From NCBI RefSeq assembly GCF_001898575.1, contig NZ_MKUD01000022.1, forward strand, positions 1 to 64,000: 64,000 nucleotides of DNA, given 5' to 3'. Shown piece by piece: positions 50,665 through 59,755 of this stretch. Source of the stretch: Spirosoma sp. 48-14 (GTDB lineage Bacteria > Bacteroidota > Bacteroidia > Cytophagales > Spirosomataceae). The position numbers and the translations under genes were made by a program. Each line of letters opens with the position of its first letter. Position 1 is the stretch's first letter. Under the pieces are notes generated by a model, which was not told the DNA's origin, did no database searches, and saw only the letters and a program-made list of their open reading frames with translations.

Positions 50665-50846
50665 GATGAAGACTGTTTAGGTTGTTGAGATAATCCGATT
50701 TTGTGAAAAGACCGGAAAACGATTCCTCAACGCGGCAGTACTCCATAAACGGGCTAAAACGGGTATTAATGGTGAAGGTTTTTTTGCGCAATTGCCCGTC
50801 CGCAAGGTATATGCTGGACGGGCAATTGGCCGTTGATCATGACGGA

Positions 50847-51716
50847 CTAATGCAACGGCAGACTTTTTACTTTGCCCCCCGCCACATCGTCGACACTATG
50901 CTGGATGATAAACGCATTGGGATCGATTTCCAGTGCAATTGATCGTAATCGGCTAATTTCTAGGCGAGTTACAACGGTATATAGCACGCTGTCGGTATGT
51001 TGGTGGCTTCCATGCTTACCGTAGCCGCCCTGCCCTTTCAGGATGGTAAGCCCCCAGCCTTTGTCAATGATTCGCAATCGAATGGCTTCATGCTGTTTGG
51101 AGATAATCAGCACGGCTGTGTATTCTTCGATACCATGAATAACAAAGTCAACGGTTTTGGACGCGGCAAAATAAGTGATCATTGAATACAGCGCAGGGCT
51201 TACACCTAAAAAGAAAGCGGCTGCACCAAATATGAGCACGTTAAGGACCAGAATCACATCACTAACTTTCAGGACTGGGCTACCCCGGCTGATGAGGAGG
51301 GCAGCTATCTCTGTTCCGTCCAGGACAGCGCCCCCGCGTATGGTCAGGCCAATACCGGCCCCAATAAAGAATCCCCCAAAAACGGCGGTCAGAAGAAGAT
51401 CAGGGGTGACGTCGGGAAACGGAATAACCGCCAGGCTTATCGATAGCCCGGCAATGGCTAGTATGCTTCTGAAGGCAAACTGTCGGCCAAACTGTCGGTA
51501 GGCTAATCCAATAAAGGGGAGGTTAATTAAGAGCAGCCAGATGGGTAGAGGAACCTTGAATAAGGTAGCCAGGAGCATCGAAATTCCAGTAACTCCCCCG
51601 TCGATAAAATGGCTTGACGTAAGGAAACCTTTAATGCCCAGACCAGCGCTAAGTACCCCAGCAATAATGAAAATAGTATCTTTTATAAGTCGAAAAGAAG
51701 ACGATTGTTGAGCCAT
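50847..51716 (-). CDS. YitT-family membrane protein (DUF161/DUF2179)
   Basis: ATG 51716 (AQQSSSFRLIKDTIFIIAGVLSAG) is chosen over 51770, which would overlap the cysK stop. The 289-residue protein has about five membrane helices (DUF161) with the typical GFLTSSHFIDGGVTGISMLL and GGAVLDGTEIAALLISRG, then the C-terminal DUF2179 soluble domain (YTAVLIISKQHEAIRLRIIDKGWGLTILKGQGGYG). The function is unknown; the family is often placed near transport genes. It follows cysK by 53 bases. Confidence 0.88.
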   Translation of the reverse strand: MAQQSSSFRLIKDTIFIIAGVLSAGLGIKGFLTSSHFIDGGVTGISMLLATLFKVPLPIWLLLINLPFIGLAYRQFGRQFAFRSILAIAGLSISLAVIPFPDVTPDLLLTAVFGGFFIGAGIGLTIRGGAVLDGTEIAALLISRGSPVLKVSDVILVLNVLIFGAAAFFLGVSPALYSMITYFAASKTVDFVIHGIEEYTAVLIISKQHEAIRLRIIDKGWGLTILKGQGGYGKHGSHQHTDSVLYTVVTRLEISRLRSIALEIDPNAFIIQHSVDDVAGGKVKSLPLH

Positions 51717-51769
51717 AGAAGGTGTAGTAAGTGGAGTTGGGAAAGCAGTAATATACTGCGTACATTCCA

Positions 51770-52678
51770 CTAATACAACCCGTCAATGGATAAATACCGT
51801 TCCCCGGTGTCGTAACAAAACGTCAAAATACGACTTCCCACAGGAATGTCGGGTAGCTTTTTAGCGATGGCTGCCAGCGATGCACCCGAAGAAATACCCA
51901 CAAAAATACCTTCTTCCCTGGCTGACCGACGCGCCATTTCATAGGCTTCGTCTTTGCTGACCTGTATGGTGCCATCTAGCAGGCTGGTATGCAAATTCTG
52001 CGGAATAAACCCGGCGCCAATGCCCTGAATAGGGTGGGGACCAGGAGCCCCCCCGCTAATGACAGGCGATAATTCAGGTTCAACAGCATATACTTTCATC
52101 GACGGAAATTTCTGCTTCAACGCTTCGCCTACCCCAGTTATGTGACCACCCGTACCCACTCCTGTGATCAGCACGTCGAAACCTGCCGGAAAATCATTTA
52201 CGATTTCCTGAGCTGTTGTGCGGACATGGATATCAATATTGGCTGGATTCTCGAACTGTTGGGGCATCCAGGCACCGGGTGTTGACGCTACCAGATCATG
52301 GGCTCGATCAATGGCTCCACGCATCCCTTTTTCGCGAGGGGTCAGATCGAATTCGGCTCCGTAGGCTGCCATGATCTTTCGACGTTCGATACTCATCGAT
52401 TCTGGCATGACCAGAATGATTTTGTAGCCTTTCACCGCAGCCACCATAGCCAGGCCAATGCCTGTATTACCCGATGTCGGTTCAATAATGGTGCTGCCAC
52501 TTCGAAGCATCCCCTGGGCTTCGGCGTCTTCGATCATGGCAAGGGCAATCCGATCTTTTATGCTGGCACCCGGATTAGCCCGTTCAAGTTTTGTCCAGAC
52601 TTCATAACCCGGAAACAGACGGTTTATCCGAACGTGTGGAGTTTGACCAATAGTATCGAGGATGGTAGTCGCTTTCAT
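51770..52678 (-). CDS. cysK: Cysteine synthase (O-acetylserine sulfhydrylase)
   Basis: The 302-residue PLP enzyme joins sulfide with O-acetylserine to make cysteine. K42 in [14 protein letters not shown] binds [16 protein letters not shown] is the Asn loop, [14 protein letters not shown] the phosphate loop, and SSGASLAAI is at the C-terminal end. It starts 6 bases after cysE, so the two form an operon that makes cysteine in two steps. It can bind the cysE C-terminus (known for the cysteine synthase complex): the SAT ends in Ile, as that binding requires. Confidence 0.95.
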   Translation of the reverse strand: MKATTILDTIGQTPHVRINRLFPGYEVWTKLERANPGASIKDRIALAMIEDAEAQGMLRSGSTIIEPTSGNTGIGLAMVAAVKGYKIILVMPESMSIERRKIMAAYGAEFDLTPREKGMRGAIDRAHDLVASTPGAWMPQQFENPANIDIHVRTTAQEIVNDFPAGFDVLITGVGTGGHITGVGEALKQKFPSMKVYAVEPELSPVISGGAPGPHPIQGIGAGFIPQNLHTSLLDGTIQVSKDEAYEMARRSAREEGIFVGISSGASLAAIAKKLPDIPVGSRILTFCYDTGERYLSIDGLY

Positions 52679-52684
52679 AAATAG

Positions 52685-53530
52685 TTAAATGACAAAATTG
52701 ATCGGTTCGACAGTCTCCAGGGATTTTAAACGAACTTCCGTTTGATGTTGGTGAAATACGAGCGAATGGGGTTCTACACTGCTTGTCAGCCAGACGTTAC
52801 CCCCAATGACCGAATCGTGCCCCACTATGGTATGACCGCCCAGTATGGTGGCATTGGCATAAATTACCACGTTATTCTGAATGGTTGGATGGCGCTTTTT
52901 CTGCGCCATATTTTTGGCCACATACGTTGCGCCAAGCGTAACTCCCTGATAGATTTTGACGTTATCCCCAATCACCGTTGTTTCGCCGATAACGACACCT
53001 GTACCATGATCGATAAAAAATGACCGACCAATCTGAGCACCAGGGTGAATATCGATGCCTGTTTGTCCGTGTGCGTACTCCGTCAACATACGAGGGAGCA
53101 GAGGAACGTTTTGGTTCATCAGTTCATTGGCGATTCGATAGACGGCAATCGCATAAAAACCCGGATAAACCGCTACTACTTCTTCAACCCCAATTGACGC
53201 AGGATCATTGTCGGCTATGGAATGAGCATCGAGCAACAGGTCGTCGTAGATCGCGGGTAACCGATCGAAAAAGTGGTCGGTAATCGCTTCGGGGCTGGCC
53301 GATAAGTTCTTTTCCAGTGGGCACAATAGCTTGATAAGCTGCTCATGCAACGCCTGATAGGTTTCTTCGACGTGCTGCGAAACCGACTTGCAATCCTGTG
53401 TAACAGGAAATAACAGCCGCATTAACTGGTCAATAAATCGACCGGCGTCGGGTCGTGAGGGAAGCTTGTAGCGATACTGAGAGCGTTGGGCCTGTAAATG
53501 ATCGAGAAACGTATTTGTCGCCGTGGTCAT
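52685..53530 (-). CDS. cysE: Serine O-acetyltransferase
   Basis: The 281-residue enzyme makes O-acetylserine from serine and acetyl-CoA. The N-terminal helical part is followed by the left-handed beta-helix with hexapeptide repeats ([65 protein letters not shown]). The catalytic His is in HPGAQIG or HGTG. The C-terminus NFVI ends in Ile, the residue that inserts into cysteine synthase. First gene of cysE-cysK, with its stop 6 bases before the cysK start. Confidence 0.95.
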   Translation of the reverse strand: MTTATNTFLDHLQAQRSQYRYKLPSRPDAGRFIDQLMRLLFPVTQDCKSVSQHVEETYQALHEQLIKLLCPLEKNLSASPEAITDHFFDRLPAIYDDLLLDAHSIADNDPASIGVEEVVAVYPGFYAIAVYRIANELMNQNVPLLPRMLTEYAHGQTGIDIHPGAQIGRSFFIDHGTGVVIGETTVIGDNVKIYQGVTLGATYVAKNMAQKKRHPTIQNNVVIYANATILGGHTIVGHDSVIGGNVWLTSSVEPHSLVFHQHQTEVRLKSLETVEPINFVI

Positions 53531-53893
53531 GGGGTTATCATTTGCTGTAAAACCATTCGGAAGTAGTAGACGTTCGATTCAGAACGAGTAAAATTAGCGT
53601 ATCGTATTCGGTTGTCAGTTTACGGTTTATGTCAAGATTTTGCTATGGTGCGTTTGGCGTAGTAGCAGCATGGTTTCGGTAGTTTAAGAAATACCTAGTT
53701 CGGATTGAAAAGTGGAAACCATACCACACACTGTGGAAAGACTACACAACCTATTTCCTCGACAGATGCACGCAAAACCAGCCAATAGCCGCAAACTACC
53801 TGCTTTTGTACAAAATACGGGCCGAAAAATCAAATTGCTGAGCTTGGAGCCTTTTTTGTAAGTCAACTATGAAGACAAATACTATGAACACTA
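53531..53893. other. 363-base gap between cysE and sugar dehydrogenase genes
   Basis: No gene is supported here. It contains a one-sided run of 7-base units at 53608-53630 (GTTGTCA GTTTACG GTTTATG), like those in the heptad hairpins elsewhere. Both flanking genes start outwards, so their promoters should lie here, but I see no clear -7 box. Confidence 0.5.
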
Positions 53894-55147
53894 ATGATAA
53901 GTAAAGCAATCATCGCGTTAATGATCTCACTGGCGGCTACGTCGGGGGTTGCCTGGCTGATTTCGTCAGCTTGCGAACCTGCACAGGCAGAAAATACCGT
54001 AGAAGTAGCTACCAGTGAGATCGTACCAGTCGTGTCTGCCCATACTCTTCCTGCAAAAAAAGCTTTATCCGCTAAAGTCGTTAACGCATACCCAAAACTC
54101 ACCTTCGATTCACCAGTCGAATTTACCCATGCCAACGACGGCACCAATCGGGTGTTTGTTGTAGAGCAGGACGGGCGTATTCGTGTGTTTAACAACGACC
54201 CCGAGGCAACCTCTGCTCAGACCTATCTCGATATTCGTAAGAAAGTGGCTTCTGGTGGTGAAATGGGTTTACTGGGTCTAGCTTTTCATCCAAAGTTTAA
54301 GGAAAACGGGTATCTCTTTGTCAACTATACAAAGAATAATCCACGCGAAACCATTGTTAGCCGTTTCAAAGCCTCATCAGCTAATGCCGCCACTGTAGAT
54401 CCTGGTACCGAAGAGATTCTCTTTCGGTTTGAGCAACCTTACTCGAACCATAATGGAGGAAAAGTACTGTTCGGTCCTGATGGGTATTTGTATGTTTCAG
54501 CAGGTGATGGAGGCAGTGGGGGCGATCCACAGAATAACGCGCAGAACCGAAGTAGCTGGTTGGGGAAAATCCTGCGTGTCGATGTTAATAGTACTGAAAA
54601 AGGGCACTATGGTATCCCGGCTGATAATCCATTTAAAGGCAATACGAATGGCTATCGAGAAGAAATTTATGCCTATGGCCTGCGGAATCCCTGGCGAATT
54701 AGCTTCGACAGTCAGGGCCGCTTATGGGCAGGTGATGTTGGCCAAAATACGTTTGAAGAAATTGACCTTGTAACAAAGGGAGGGAACTATGGCTGGCGAA
54801 TCAAAGAAGCTGGGAAAGACTTTAAAGCCGCTGGCAATACGATTGATCCTGCCGGGCTGATCCCACCCATTTATCAGTATAGCCGTGATAAAGGCGATGT
54901 TTCAATCACGGGTGGCTATGTATATCGGGGCCAGTCGAATCCAGCCTTAAAAGGAAAATATGTTTATGCTGATTACGCGAGTGGGCGTGTATGGGCTTTG
55001 ACAATGAATGGTAATAAAGCTGCCGATAATCAGGAGTTGACAAGTAGAGCAGGGTCTATTTCAGCGTTTGGCGAAGATCAGAAAGCCGAACTCTACCTCT
55101 GCGATCATAGTGGTGGTAAAATTCTGAAACTGGTTTCGAACGAATAG
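53894..55147 (+). CDS. PQQ-dependent aldose sugar dehydrogenase-like (soluble GDH-B family)
   Basis: The 417-residue product has a signal peptide (SKAIIALMISLAATSGVAWLI, with AxA-type site later) and a six-bladed propeller of the sGDH/HIPL type. Motifs: VEFTHANDGTNRVFVVEQDGRIRVF, GGEMGLLGLAFHPKF with the catalytic His, SNHNGGKVLFGPDGYLYVSAGDGG, YAYGLRNPWRISFD, and GGYVYRGQSNPALKGKYVYADY. Such enzymes oxidise sugars in the periplasm using PQQ. The PQQ site residues appear kept, but no PQQ-synthesis genes are in the window. Confidence 0.93.
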   Translation: MISKAIIALMISLAATSGVAWLISSACEPAQAENTVEVATSEIVPVVSAHTLPAKKALSAKVVNAYPKLTFDSPVEFTHANDGTNRVFVVEQDGRIRVFNNDPEATSAQTYLDIRKKVASGGEMGLLGLAFHPKFKENGYLFVNYTKNNPRETIVSRFKASSANAATVDPGTEEILFRFEQPYSNHNGGKVLFGPDGYLYVSAGDGGSGGDPQNNAQNRSSWLGKILRVDVNSTEKGHYGIPADNPFKGNTNGYREEIYAYGLRNPWRISFDSQGRLWAGDVGQNTFEEIDLVTKGGNYGWRIKEAGKDFKAAGNTIDPAGLIPPIYQYSRDKGDVSITGGYVYRGQSNPALKGKYVYADYASGRVWALTMNGNKAADNQELTSRAGSISAFGEDQKAELYLCDHSGGKILKLVSNE

Positions 55148-55166
55148 AACATCAATCTCAGAAAAT

Positions 55167-55202
55167 AGAAACGCCTTCGAGCAGTTGCTCGAAGGCGTTT
55201 CT
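55167..55202. terminator. Bidirectional terminator hairpin
   Basis: AGAAACGCCTTCGAGCA (55167-55183) and TGCTCGAAGGCGTTTCT (55186-55202) are exact reverse complements with a GT loop. It lies 19 bases after the dehydrogenase stop. Confidence 0.8.
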
Positions 55203-55257
55203 GTGGGAAGCCAGGTCCATTTGGTTCGGATGGCTGTTATGGGGGTGAATAATTCAA

Positions 55258-55854
55258 TTAATTGCGCTTGCTCATTTCATCGCGAATCTTAGCCGCTCGT
55301 TCGTACTCTTCGTTGCCGAGGGCTTCTTCGAGCATTCGCTGCAATTCTTCCGAGGAGGCATTTTTCAACTGATCGCCAAACGACCGGGTTGTAGGCCGGT
55401 TCGACGAACGGACTAGCTCTTCCTGCTCTTCCTCTTCATCGTTGCCACTGGCGGTAATGCCCGCTTCAGATAAGATTGACTCGTTGGTATATATGGGTAC
55501 ATCGAAGCGAATTCCGATGGCAATGGCATCGGATGGACGGGCATCAATAACCGATTCGCGTACGCCATCGAAGCAAACAATTTTCGCAAAGAAGATCCCT
55601 TCGCGTAAATCGGAAATAACGATCTCACGAACCGTAAACTTGAATTGTTCCGCAAACTGCTTGAACAAATCATGCGTCATGGGACGGTTCGGGACTATCT
55701 TTTCAATTTCAATAGCAATGGCCTGTGCCTCGAACATGCCAATGATTATAGGCAACCGCCGATTGCCATATTCTTCACCTAATACCAGTGCAAACGAACC
55801 CGATTGCGACTGACTGGGCGAGAGTCCTAATATTTCCAGCTTAATCTTATCCAC
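55258..55854 (-). CDS. Bifunctional nuclease-family (DUF151) protein with UvrB/C motif
   Basis: The 198-residue protein has the DUF151/BFN domain (about 5-130: LALVLGEEYGNRRLPIIIGMFEAQAIAIEIE, DARPSDAIAIGIRFDVPIYTNESIL), a low-complexity Glu-rich linker (EEEEQEELVRSS), and a C-terminal UVR motif (SSEELQRMLEEALGNEEYERAAKIRDEM) that is typically a UvrA-, UvrB- or ClpC-binding element. The fusion is common in Bacteroidota; the BFN activity was shown in other lineages. Cytoplasmic. It follows etfA with a heptad hairpin between. Confidence 0.92.
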   Translation of the reverse strand: MDKIKLEILGLSPSQSQSGSFALVLGEEYGNRRLPIIIGMFEAQAIAIEIEKIVPNRPMTHDLFKQFAEQFKFTVREIVISDLREGIFFAKIVCFDGVRESVIDARPSDAIAIGIRFDVPIYTNESILSEAGITASGNDEEEEQEELVRSSNRPTTRSFGDQLKNASSEELQRMLEEALGNEEYERAAKIRDEMSKRN

Positions 55855-55883
55855 GGCGTAAATTTAACAAATTTTAGTCGTCA

Positions 55884-55948
55884 GTTATCAGTCAGTAGTC
55901 GTCAGTAATAAAGAAAATAATCGTTACTGATGACTACCGGCTGATAAC
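55884..55948. terminator. Heptad-built hairpin after etfA
   Basis: The left arm 55884-55908 pairs with 55924-55948 with three mismatches and a 15-base loop. The left side is GTCGTCA GTTATCA GTCAGTA GTCGTCA, a period of seven. It lies 21 bases after the etfA stop, so it may end the etf transcript. Confidence 0.65.
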
Positions 55949-55969
55949 CGCTCCGGTTTCCGGTTACGA

Positions 55970-56932
55970 CTACAGAGCCTGCACGGCCTTCGTAAGGCGG
56001 GGAAGGATGTCGAATACATCGCCGACAATCCCATAATCTGCCGATTTGAAGAACGGGGCATCTGGGTCTTTGTTAATAACAACAATCACCTTCGAGGAGT
56101 TTACGCCCGCCAGATGTTGTATGGCACCGGATATACCGCAGGCAATGTACAGATTTGGGCTGATCTTCAGCCCGGTCTGGCCTACGTGCTCTGAATGTGG
56201 GCGCCAGTCCAGATCCGAAACGGGTTTGGAACAGGCAGTAGCGGCATGGAGGGACTTGGCCAGATCTTCAACAATACCCCAATTCTCTGGTCCTTTCAAT
56301 CCACGACCTGCCGAAACAACCAGATCGGCTTCGGGCAGCAGAATATCGCCCGACGATTTATCGGTGCTTTTAACCGAAATGGAAAAATCGGCATCATTCA
56401 ATGTCGGCGAGAAGGCTTTAACCGAAGCCGACGCTTCCGTTTCTTCAGGCGTGATGGTATTTTTCTTGATCGCCAGGATTTTAACGTCGGCTTTCAGATC
56501 ATTATAGGCGAATGCTTTTCCGGTGTAGATGCTGCTTTTTACCCGGAACCCGTTCGACAGATCGGGAAGTTCAACTACATTGGCAGCTAACCCGGCTTTC
56601 AGTTTACCGGCCAGCCGGGCAGTCATGGCATCGCCCAGCGACGATTTTGCCAAAACGATGACCTTACTGCCTTCCTGTTGGGCTGCCTGAGCAACGACCG
56701 TTGCGTAAGCCATCCCATTGGGTTCTGTCAGTTTGGCATCGCTGGCATGCAGAACATTGGTAGCACCAAAACGACCGGCTGAAGCCAGTTCGTCGTCGCT
56801 GGACTGACCAATAACAATAGCGGTTGCCGATGTGCCCAGCATCTGAGCTACTCTGGCCCCGTAAAAGATGGCCTCCTGGGCCGATTTCTTAATCTTACCT
56901 TCGTCTAATTCAGCAAATATGAGGACAGACAT
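55970..56932 (-). CDS. etfA: Electron transfer flavoprotein alpha subunit
   Basis: The 320-residue protein has an N-terminal ETF domain (SVLIFAELDEGKIKKSAQEAIFYGARV) and the C-terminal FAD-binding domain (LVVSAGRGLKGPENWGIVEDLAKSLHAATACSKPVSDLDWRPHSEHVGQTG, then LYIACGISGAIQHLAGVNSSKVIVVINKDPDAP, the classic ETF-alpha signature). It accepts electrons from acyl-CoA dehydrogenases and passes them to ETF-ubiquinone oxidoreductase. It follows etfB by 91 bases. Confidence 0.96.
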   Translation of the reverse strand: MSVLIFAELDEGKIKKSAQEAIFYGARVAQMLGTSATAIVIGQSSDDELASAGRFGATNVLHASDAKLTEPNGMAYATVVAQAAQQEGSKVIVLAKSSLGDAMTARLAGKLKAGLAANVVELPDLSNGFRVKSSIYTGKAFAYNDLKADVKILAIKKNTITPEETEASASVKAFSPTLNDADFSISVKSTDKSSGDILLPEADLVVSAGRGLKGPENWGIVEDLAKSLHAATACSKPVSDLDWRPHSEHVGQTGLKISPNLYIACGISGAIQHLAGVNSSKVIVVINKDPDAPFFKSADYGIVGDVFDILPRLTKAVQAL

Positions 56933-56949
56933 AGTTTTTTAGGAATGAA

Positions 56950-57025
56950 AAATGAGTAATGTACAATGAACGCTGGTATAAGCTCCTGTTTTCATTCTAC
57001 ATTCTGCATTGTACATTTTACATTT
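56950..57025. repeat. Heptad hairpin between etfB and etfA
   Basis: Left arm 56950-56968 pairs with 57007-57025 with three mismatches. The left side is AATGAAA AATGAGT AATGTAC AATGAAC and the right CATTCTA CATTCTG CATTGTA CATTTTA: each repeats with period seven. It sits inside the etf operon, its right arm reaching the etfB stop. Confidence 0.7.
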
Positions 57026-57761
57026 AGATTACTTTGGCTTCAGTGTGCAGCAGTTGGATGAGCTTTTCGGCCTCGTCGGCAGGAATCATCTTAACGGCTC
57101 CGCGAGGGGCAGGGAGTTCGTAGCTGGCAACCGTGGTGAGCTTGTCAGTGCCTGCTGGCTCGACTACTTTGAGAGGCTTGGTACGAGCAGTCATAATACC
57201 CCGCATGTTCGGGATTTTCCATTCGGCAATGGGTTCCTGACAGCCGAGTACAAGGGGTAATTTAGCTTCCAGGCTTTCTTTGCCTCCTTCGATCTCGCGC
57301 GTGATCTTAGCGGTATCACCCTCAATATCAAGCAGCATTACCGGCGAGATGGAGGGAATGCCCAGCATTTCACCCACAATACCATGTACCTGGCCTCCAT
57401 TGAAATCGATGGATTCGCGACCCATCAGGATCAGGTCATAGTTGGTTTCTTTGGCAATGGCAGCGATTTGTTCGGCTACGAAGTACGCATCGGTTGGCTC
57501 GGCATTGACCCGGATGGCATCATCGGCACCAATTGCCAGGCATTTACGGATAACGGGTTCGGCATCGGCCTCGCCTACGTTCAGCACCGTAATCGTAGCC
57601 CCGGTTTTCTCTTTCAGTTCAACTGCCCGCGCCAATGCATAATCGTCGTAAGGGCCCGTAATAAACGTGACGCCTGCCTTGTTTAATTTTGTGTTGTTAT
57701 CGGTGAAGGCAATCTTGGTAGTGGTGTCGGGGACACTCGTCACACACACTAGTATTTTCAT
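57024..57761 (-). CDS. etfB: Electron transfer flavoprotein beta subunit
   Basis: The 245-residue protein has the ETF-beta form: KILVCVTSVPDTTTKIAFTDNNTKLNKAG, DDYALARAVELKEK, VLNVGEADAEPVIRKCLAIGADDAIRVN, and IGRESIDFNGGQVHGIVGEMLGIP-like AMP-binding loop (MGRESIDFNGGQVHG). It pairs with EtfA, whose gene follows. A candidate promoter is at 57871-57878, just upstream. Confidence 0.96.
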   Translation of the reverse strand: MKILVCVTSVPDTTTKIAFTDNNTKLNKAGVTFITGPYDDYALARAVELKEKTGATITVLNVGEADAEPVIRKCLAIGADDAIRVNAEPTDAYFVAEQIAAIAKETNYDLILMGRESIDFNGGQVHGIVGEMLGIPSISPVMLLDIEGDTAKITREIEGGKESLEAKLPLVLGCQEPIAEWKIPNMRGIMTARTKPLKVVEPAGTDKLTTVASYELPAPRGAVKMIPADEAEKLIQLLHTEAKVI

Positions 57762-57870
57762 GCTTTCTGGGGTTTTAAGAGTGAATCGTCGGTTGTTATT
57801 AGTCGTCCAGTGCTATTTAGATAACACCGACGGGCAATCATGACTATTTTTACGGCTCAAAAATACTAAT

Positions 57871-57878
57871 CAAACTTA
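57871..57878 (-). promoter_or_regulatory. Candidate -7 box of the etf operon
   Basis: TAAGTTTG on the minus strand fits TAnnTTTG; 110 bases before the etfB start, and directly beside a perfect palindrome. Confidence 0.45.
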
Positions 57879-57906
57879 AAAAATAGTATGCAAGCATACT
57901 ATTTTT
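57879..57906. promoter_or_regulatory. Perfect palindrome between etfB and TPR genes
   Basis: AAAAATAGTATGC-AA-GCATACTATTTTT has 13-bp arms. It lies 10 bases before the ATG at 57916 and next to the etf -7 box. A terminator would not be expected between two divergent starts, so an operator is likelier. Confidence 0.5.
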
Positions 57907-57915
57907 CTTGAACGG

Positions 57916-58245
57916 ATGAATACCATACGTATTGAGCAATTAAAGCAATTTATAGAAGAAGAACCGGATGAGCCGTTCAATGTTTACGCACTGGCGATGG
58001 AATACCTGAGTGGCCGACCCGATGAAGCCCGCGTTTATTTCGATCAGCTTCTGGCTAAACATCCAGATTATCTGCCCACTTATTATCACGCAGCAGCCTT
58101 ATATGCCGAACGGGATGAGCGGGAGTATGCGGCTGAGTTATATGAAAAAGGAATTGCGCTGGCTCAGAAGCAGCAAAACCAGAAAGCCCTACAGGAGCTA
58201 AAACGGGCCCAGCAGACATTTGAAGAGGACGACGATGATTGGTAA
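57916..58245 (+). CDS. Small TPR-like protein
   Basis: The 109-residue protein contains two to three TPR-like units: PFNVYALAMEYLSGRPDEARVYFDQLLAKHPDYLPTYYHAAALYAERDEREYAAELYEKGIALAQKQ. The C-terminus is acidic (EEDDDDW). No signal. Divergent from etfB with a perfect palindrome between. Its function is unknown; it is likely a cytoplasmic protein-binding module. It converges on the lipoprotein gene at 58252. Confidence 0.85.
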   Translation: MNTIRIEQLKQFIEEEPDEPFNVYALAMEYLSGRPDEARVYFDQLLAKHPDYLPTYYHAAALYAERDEREYAAELYEKGIALAQKQQNQKALQELKRAQQTFEEDDDDW

Positions 58246-58251
58246 ACAGGC

Positions 58252-59064
58252 TTATCGTCTCCTGGGAAGCTTTTTTTGCTGCACAAGTTCCTGTTTGAAC
58301 AGTAAGGGCACTGTTGATTGCTCTGGTACAGTGTAGTTAATAGCCAGATAAGTCGCGTTGGGTACCTTGGGTAAATACACAAGACCTCTCACCGACTCAC
58401 CGGCTGGGAGGGTTCCTGCTTTAAGGGCTAGTTCGCGCCAGCGGTATTCTTCGTAGTCATAACGCTGCATCCGAGTAGCGAAGTTACTATAATTTACCAC
58501 TCGCTTCACGGCCAGCGATTGGTAAGCCAGATTGCTCAAGGTTCGATTTCTTATATATTCGTTATAAGAACGGCTGTTGCTGGCTGATGATGCATCGGCT
58601 GCAATAACGGCTACCATCAGGAGCGTATTAATCACCTTAGCCCGCTTCAATCGCTTGGTTTCTTCTTTTCGTTTCAGTCCCATCCGCCCTGCTTCATACG
58701 ATGGGTCGGCTGCCGAACGATACAGGATTAAGTTTGGGTTAAGAGGGTCGGTGAGTGTATCATTCACCGAGTTGAGGGCTTTAAAATGAAAATCAGCCGG
58801 GTTGATGTCAATCGGATGATCGGTATGATTTTTTAGCTCAATGTCAAGGGCAACGTATTCCAGATCTTCTTTTTCAAACGAAGCGACCACACTCACTCCA
58901 TTTTGCTCAACCTTGGTAACCTGCCGCCCTTCGATTCGGGCCACATCCCCTGAAACGGGTTCAAGTTGATAGACCGGAATGGTCGGTGAGCAACTACCTA
59001 AAAAGCCGGATAGTAAACCAACGGCAACAAGATAACGATAACGGGATAGGTAGAGTGGCTTCAT
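58252..59064 (-). CDS. Lipoprotein of unknown function
   Basis: The 270-residue product has a lipoprotein signal (YLVAVGLLSGFLGSC, Cys near 25). The mature part begins PTIPVYQLEPVSGDVARIEG and contains a strand-rich section (VEQNGVSVVASFEKEDLEYVALDIELKNHTDHPIDINPADFHF), then one hydrophobic helix (INTLLMVAVIAADASSA) and a C-terminal immunoglobulin-like part (GTLPAGESVRGLVYLPKVPNATYLAINY). No family is recognised with confidence; the DIELKNHTDHPIDI strand resembles proteins that carry a DUF4352-like fold. Confidence 0.75.
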   Translation of the reverse strand: MKPLYLSRYRYLVAVGLLSGFLGSCSPTIPVYQLEPVSGDVARIEGRQVTKVEQNGVSVVASFEKEDLEYVALDIELKNHTDHPIDINPADFHFKALNSVNDTLTDPLNPNLILYRSAADPSYEAGRMGLKRKEETKRLKRAKVINTLLMVAVIAADASSASNSRSYNEYIRNRTLSNLAYQSLAVKRVVNYSNFATRMQRYDYEEYRWRELALKAGTLPAGESVRGLVYLPKVPNATYLAINYTVPEQSTVPLLFKQELVQQKKLPRRR

Positions 59065-59375
59065 AGGGGTAGTTGATTAAACCCAGATAAACCGTTTGCA
59101 TTTGTAAAAATACGTATGAAGGTAAATTGTTATTCTTAAAAAGCAATTAGTTTTTTTACAAGCGGCTTATTTCAGGTACCGTTGTTGAGTTGTCAATAAA
59201 GACCGATTGATAAGTAGCCGACATCTCTAAAAAAACGGCTGTACACCCGAGGTGCAATGTCCAATCGTGGACAGCAATTCGTCCGTTTCTGGACAGCCTT
59301 CTCATTCGAAATATGCTTATAGGCGCCCTAAATGGGCTTTTTGCATTTTGGTCTCATATTTGATTTAAAATATTG

Positions 59376-59396
59376 TATCTAATCTGCGATTAGATA
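59376..59396. promoter_or_regulatory. Candidate PadR operator
   Basis: TATCTAATC-TGC-GATTAGATA is a perfect inverted repeat 7 bases before the PadR start. PadR proteins typically bind AT-rich dyads and repress their own operon. The rest of 59065-59402 shows nothing else. Confidence 0.55.
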
Positions 59397-59402
59397 TACT
59401 GT

Positions 59403-59741
59403 ATGAAAAAGACTGTATTGGGCGAGTTAGAAGAAATGGTGCTTCTGATAGTGGCCGCCAGCACGGAGGATGTATATGGGGTGCCTGTTATGGAGCAACT
59501 TCAGCAACAAACCGGTCGAAGCTTCACCATCAGCGCCGTACATACCACCCTGTATCGACTCGAAGAAAAAGGCTTTCTAAGGTCATCGGTGGGTGGGGCA
59601 ACGGCCGAACGAGGAGGACGAAGCAAGCGTTTGTTTAGCCTCACAACCGAAGGTGGAAGGGTATTGCTGGAAATTCAGCAGATGCGAACCCGACTTTGGG
59701 GGGCTATTCCTCAAGGCAAATTTCAACTTCTGGGTCTTTAA
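59403..59741 (+). CDS. PadR-family transcriptional regulator
   Basis: The 112-residue protein has a PadR winged helix: LGELEEMVLLIVAASTEDVYGVPVMEQLQQQTGRSFTISAVHTTLYRLEEKGFLRSS, then ERGGRSKRLFSLTTEGGRVLLE. It lacks the long C-terminal dimerisation helix, a small PadR-s1 type. It is 14 bases before the permease start, the usual pair of this lineage, in which PadR regulates the MacB-type permease. A palindrome lies directly upstream. Confidence 0.92.
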   Translation: MKKTVLGELEEMVLLIVAASTEDVYGVPVMEQLQQQTGRSFTISAVHTTLYRLEEKGFLRSSVGGATAERGGRSKRLFSLTTEGGRVLLEIQQMRTRLWGAIPQGKFQLLGL

Positions 59742-59755
59742 GCTTTGATAAACGC

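Noticed and set aside
51175..51501. Plus-strand frame rich in Arg and Pro
   Set aside because: Shadow of the YitT gene; no family features.
56944..57027. Possible CRISPR-like array
   Set aside because: The units are seven bases long, have no spacers of constant size, and form one hairpin; no cas genes are present.
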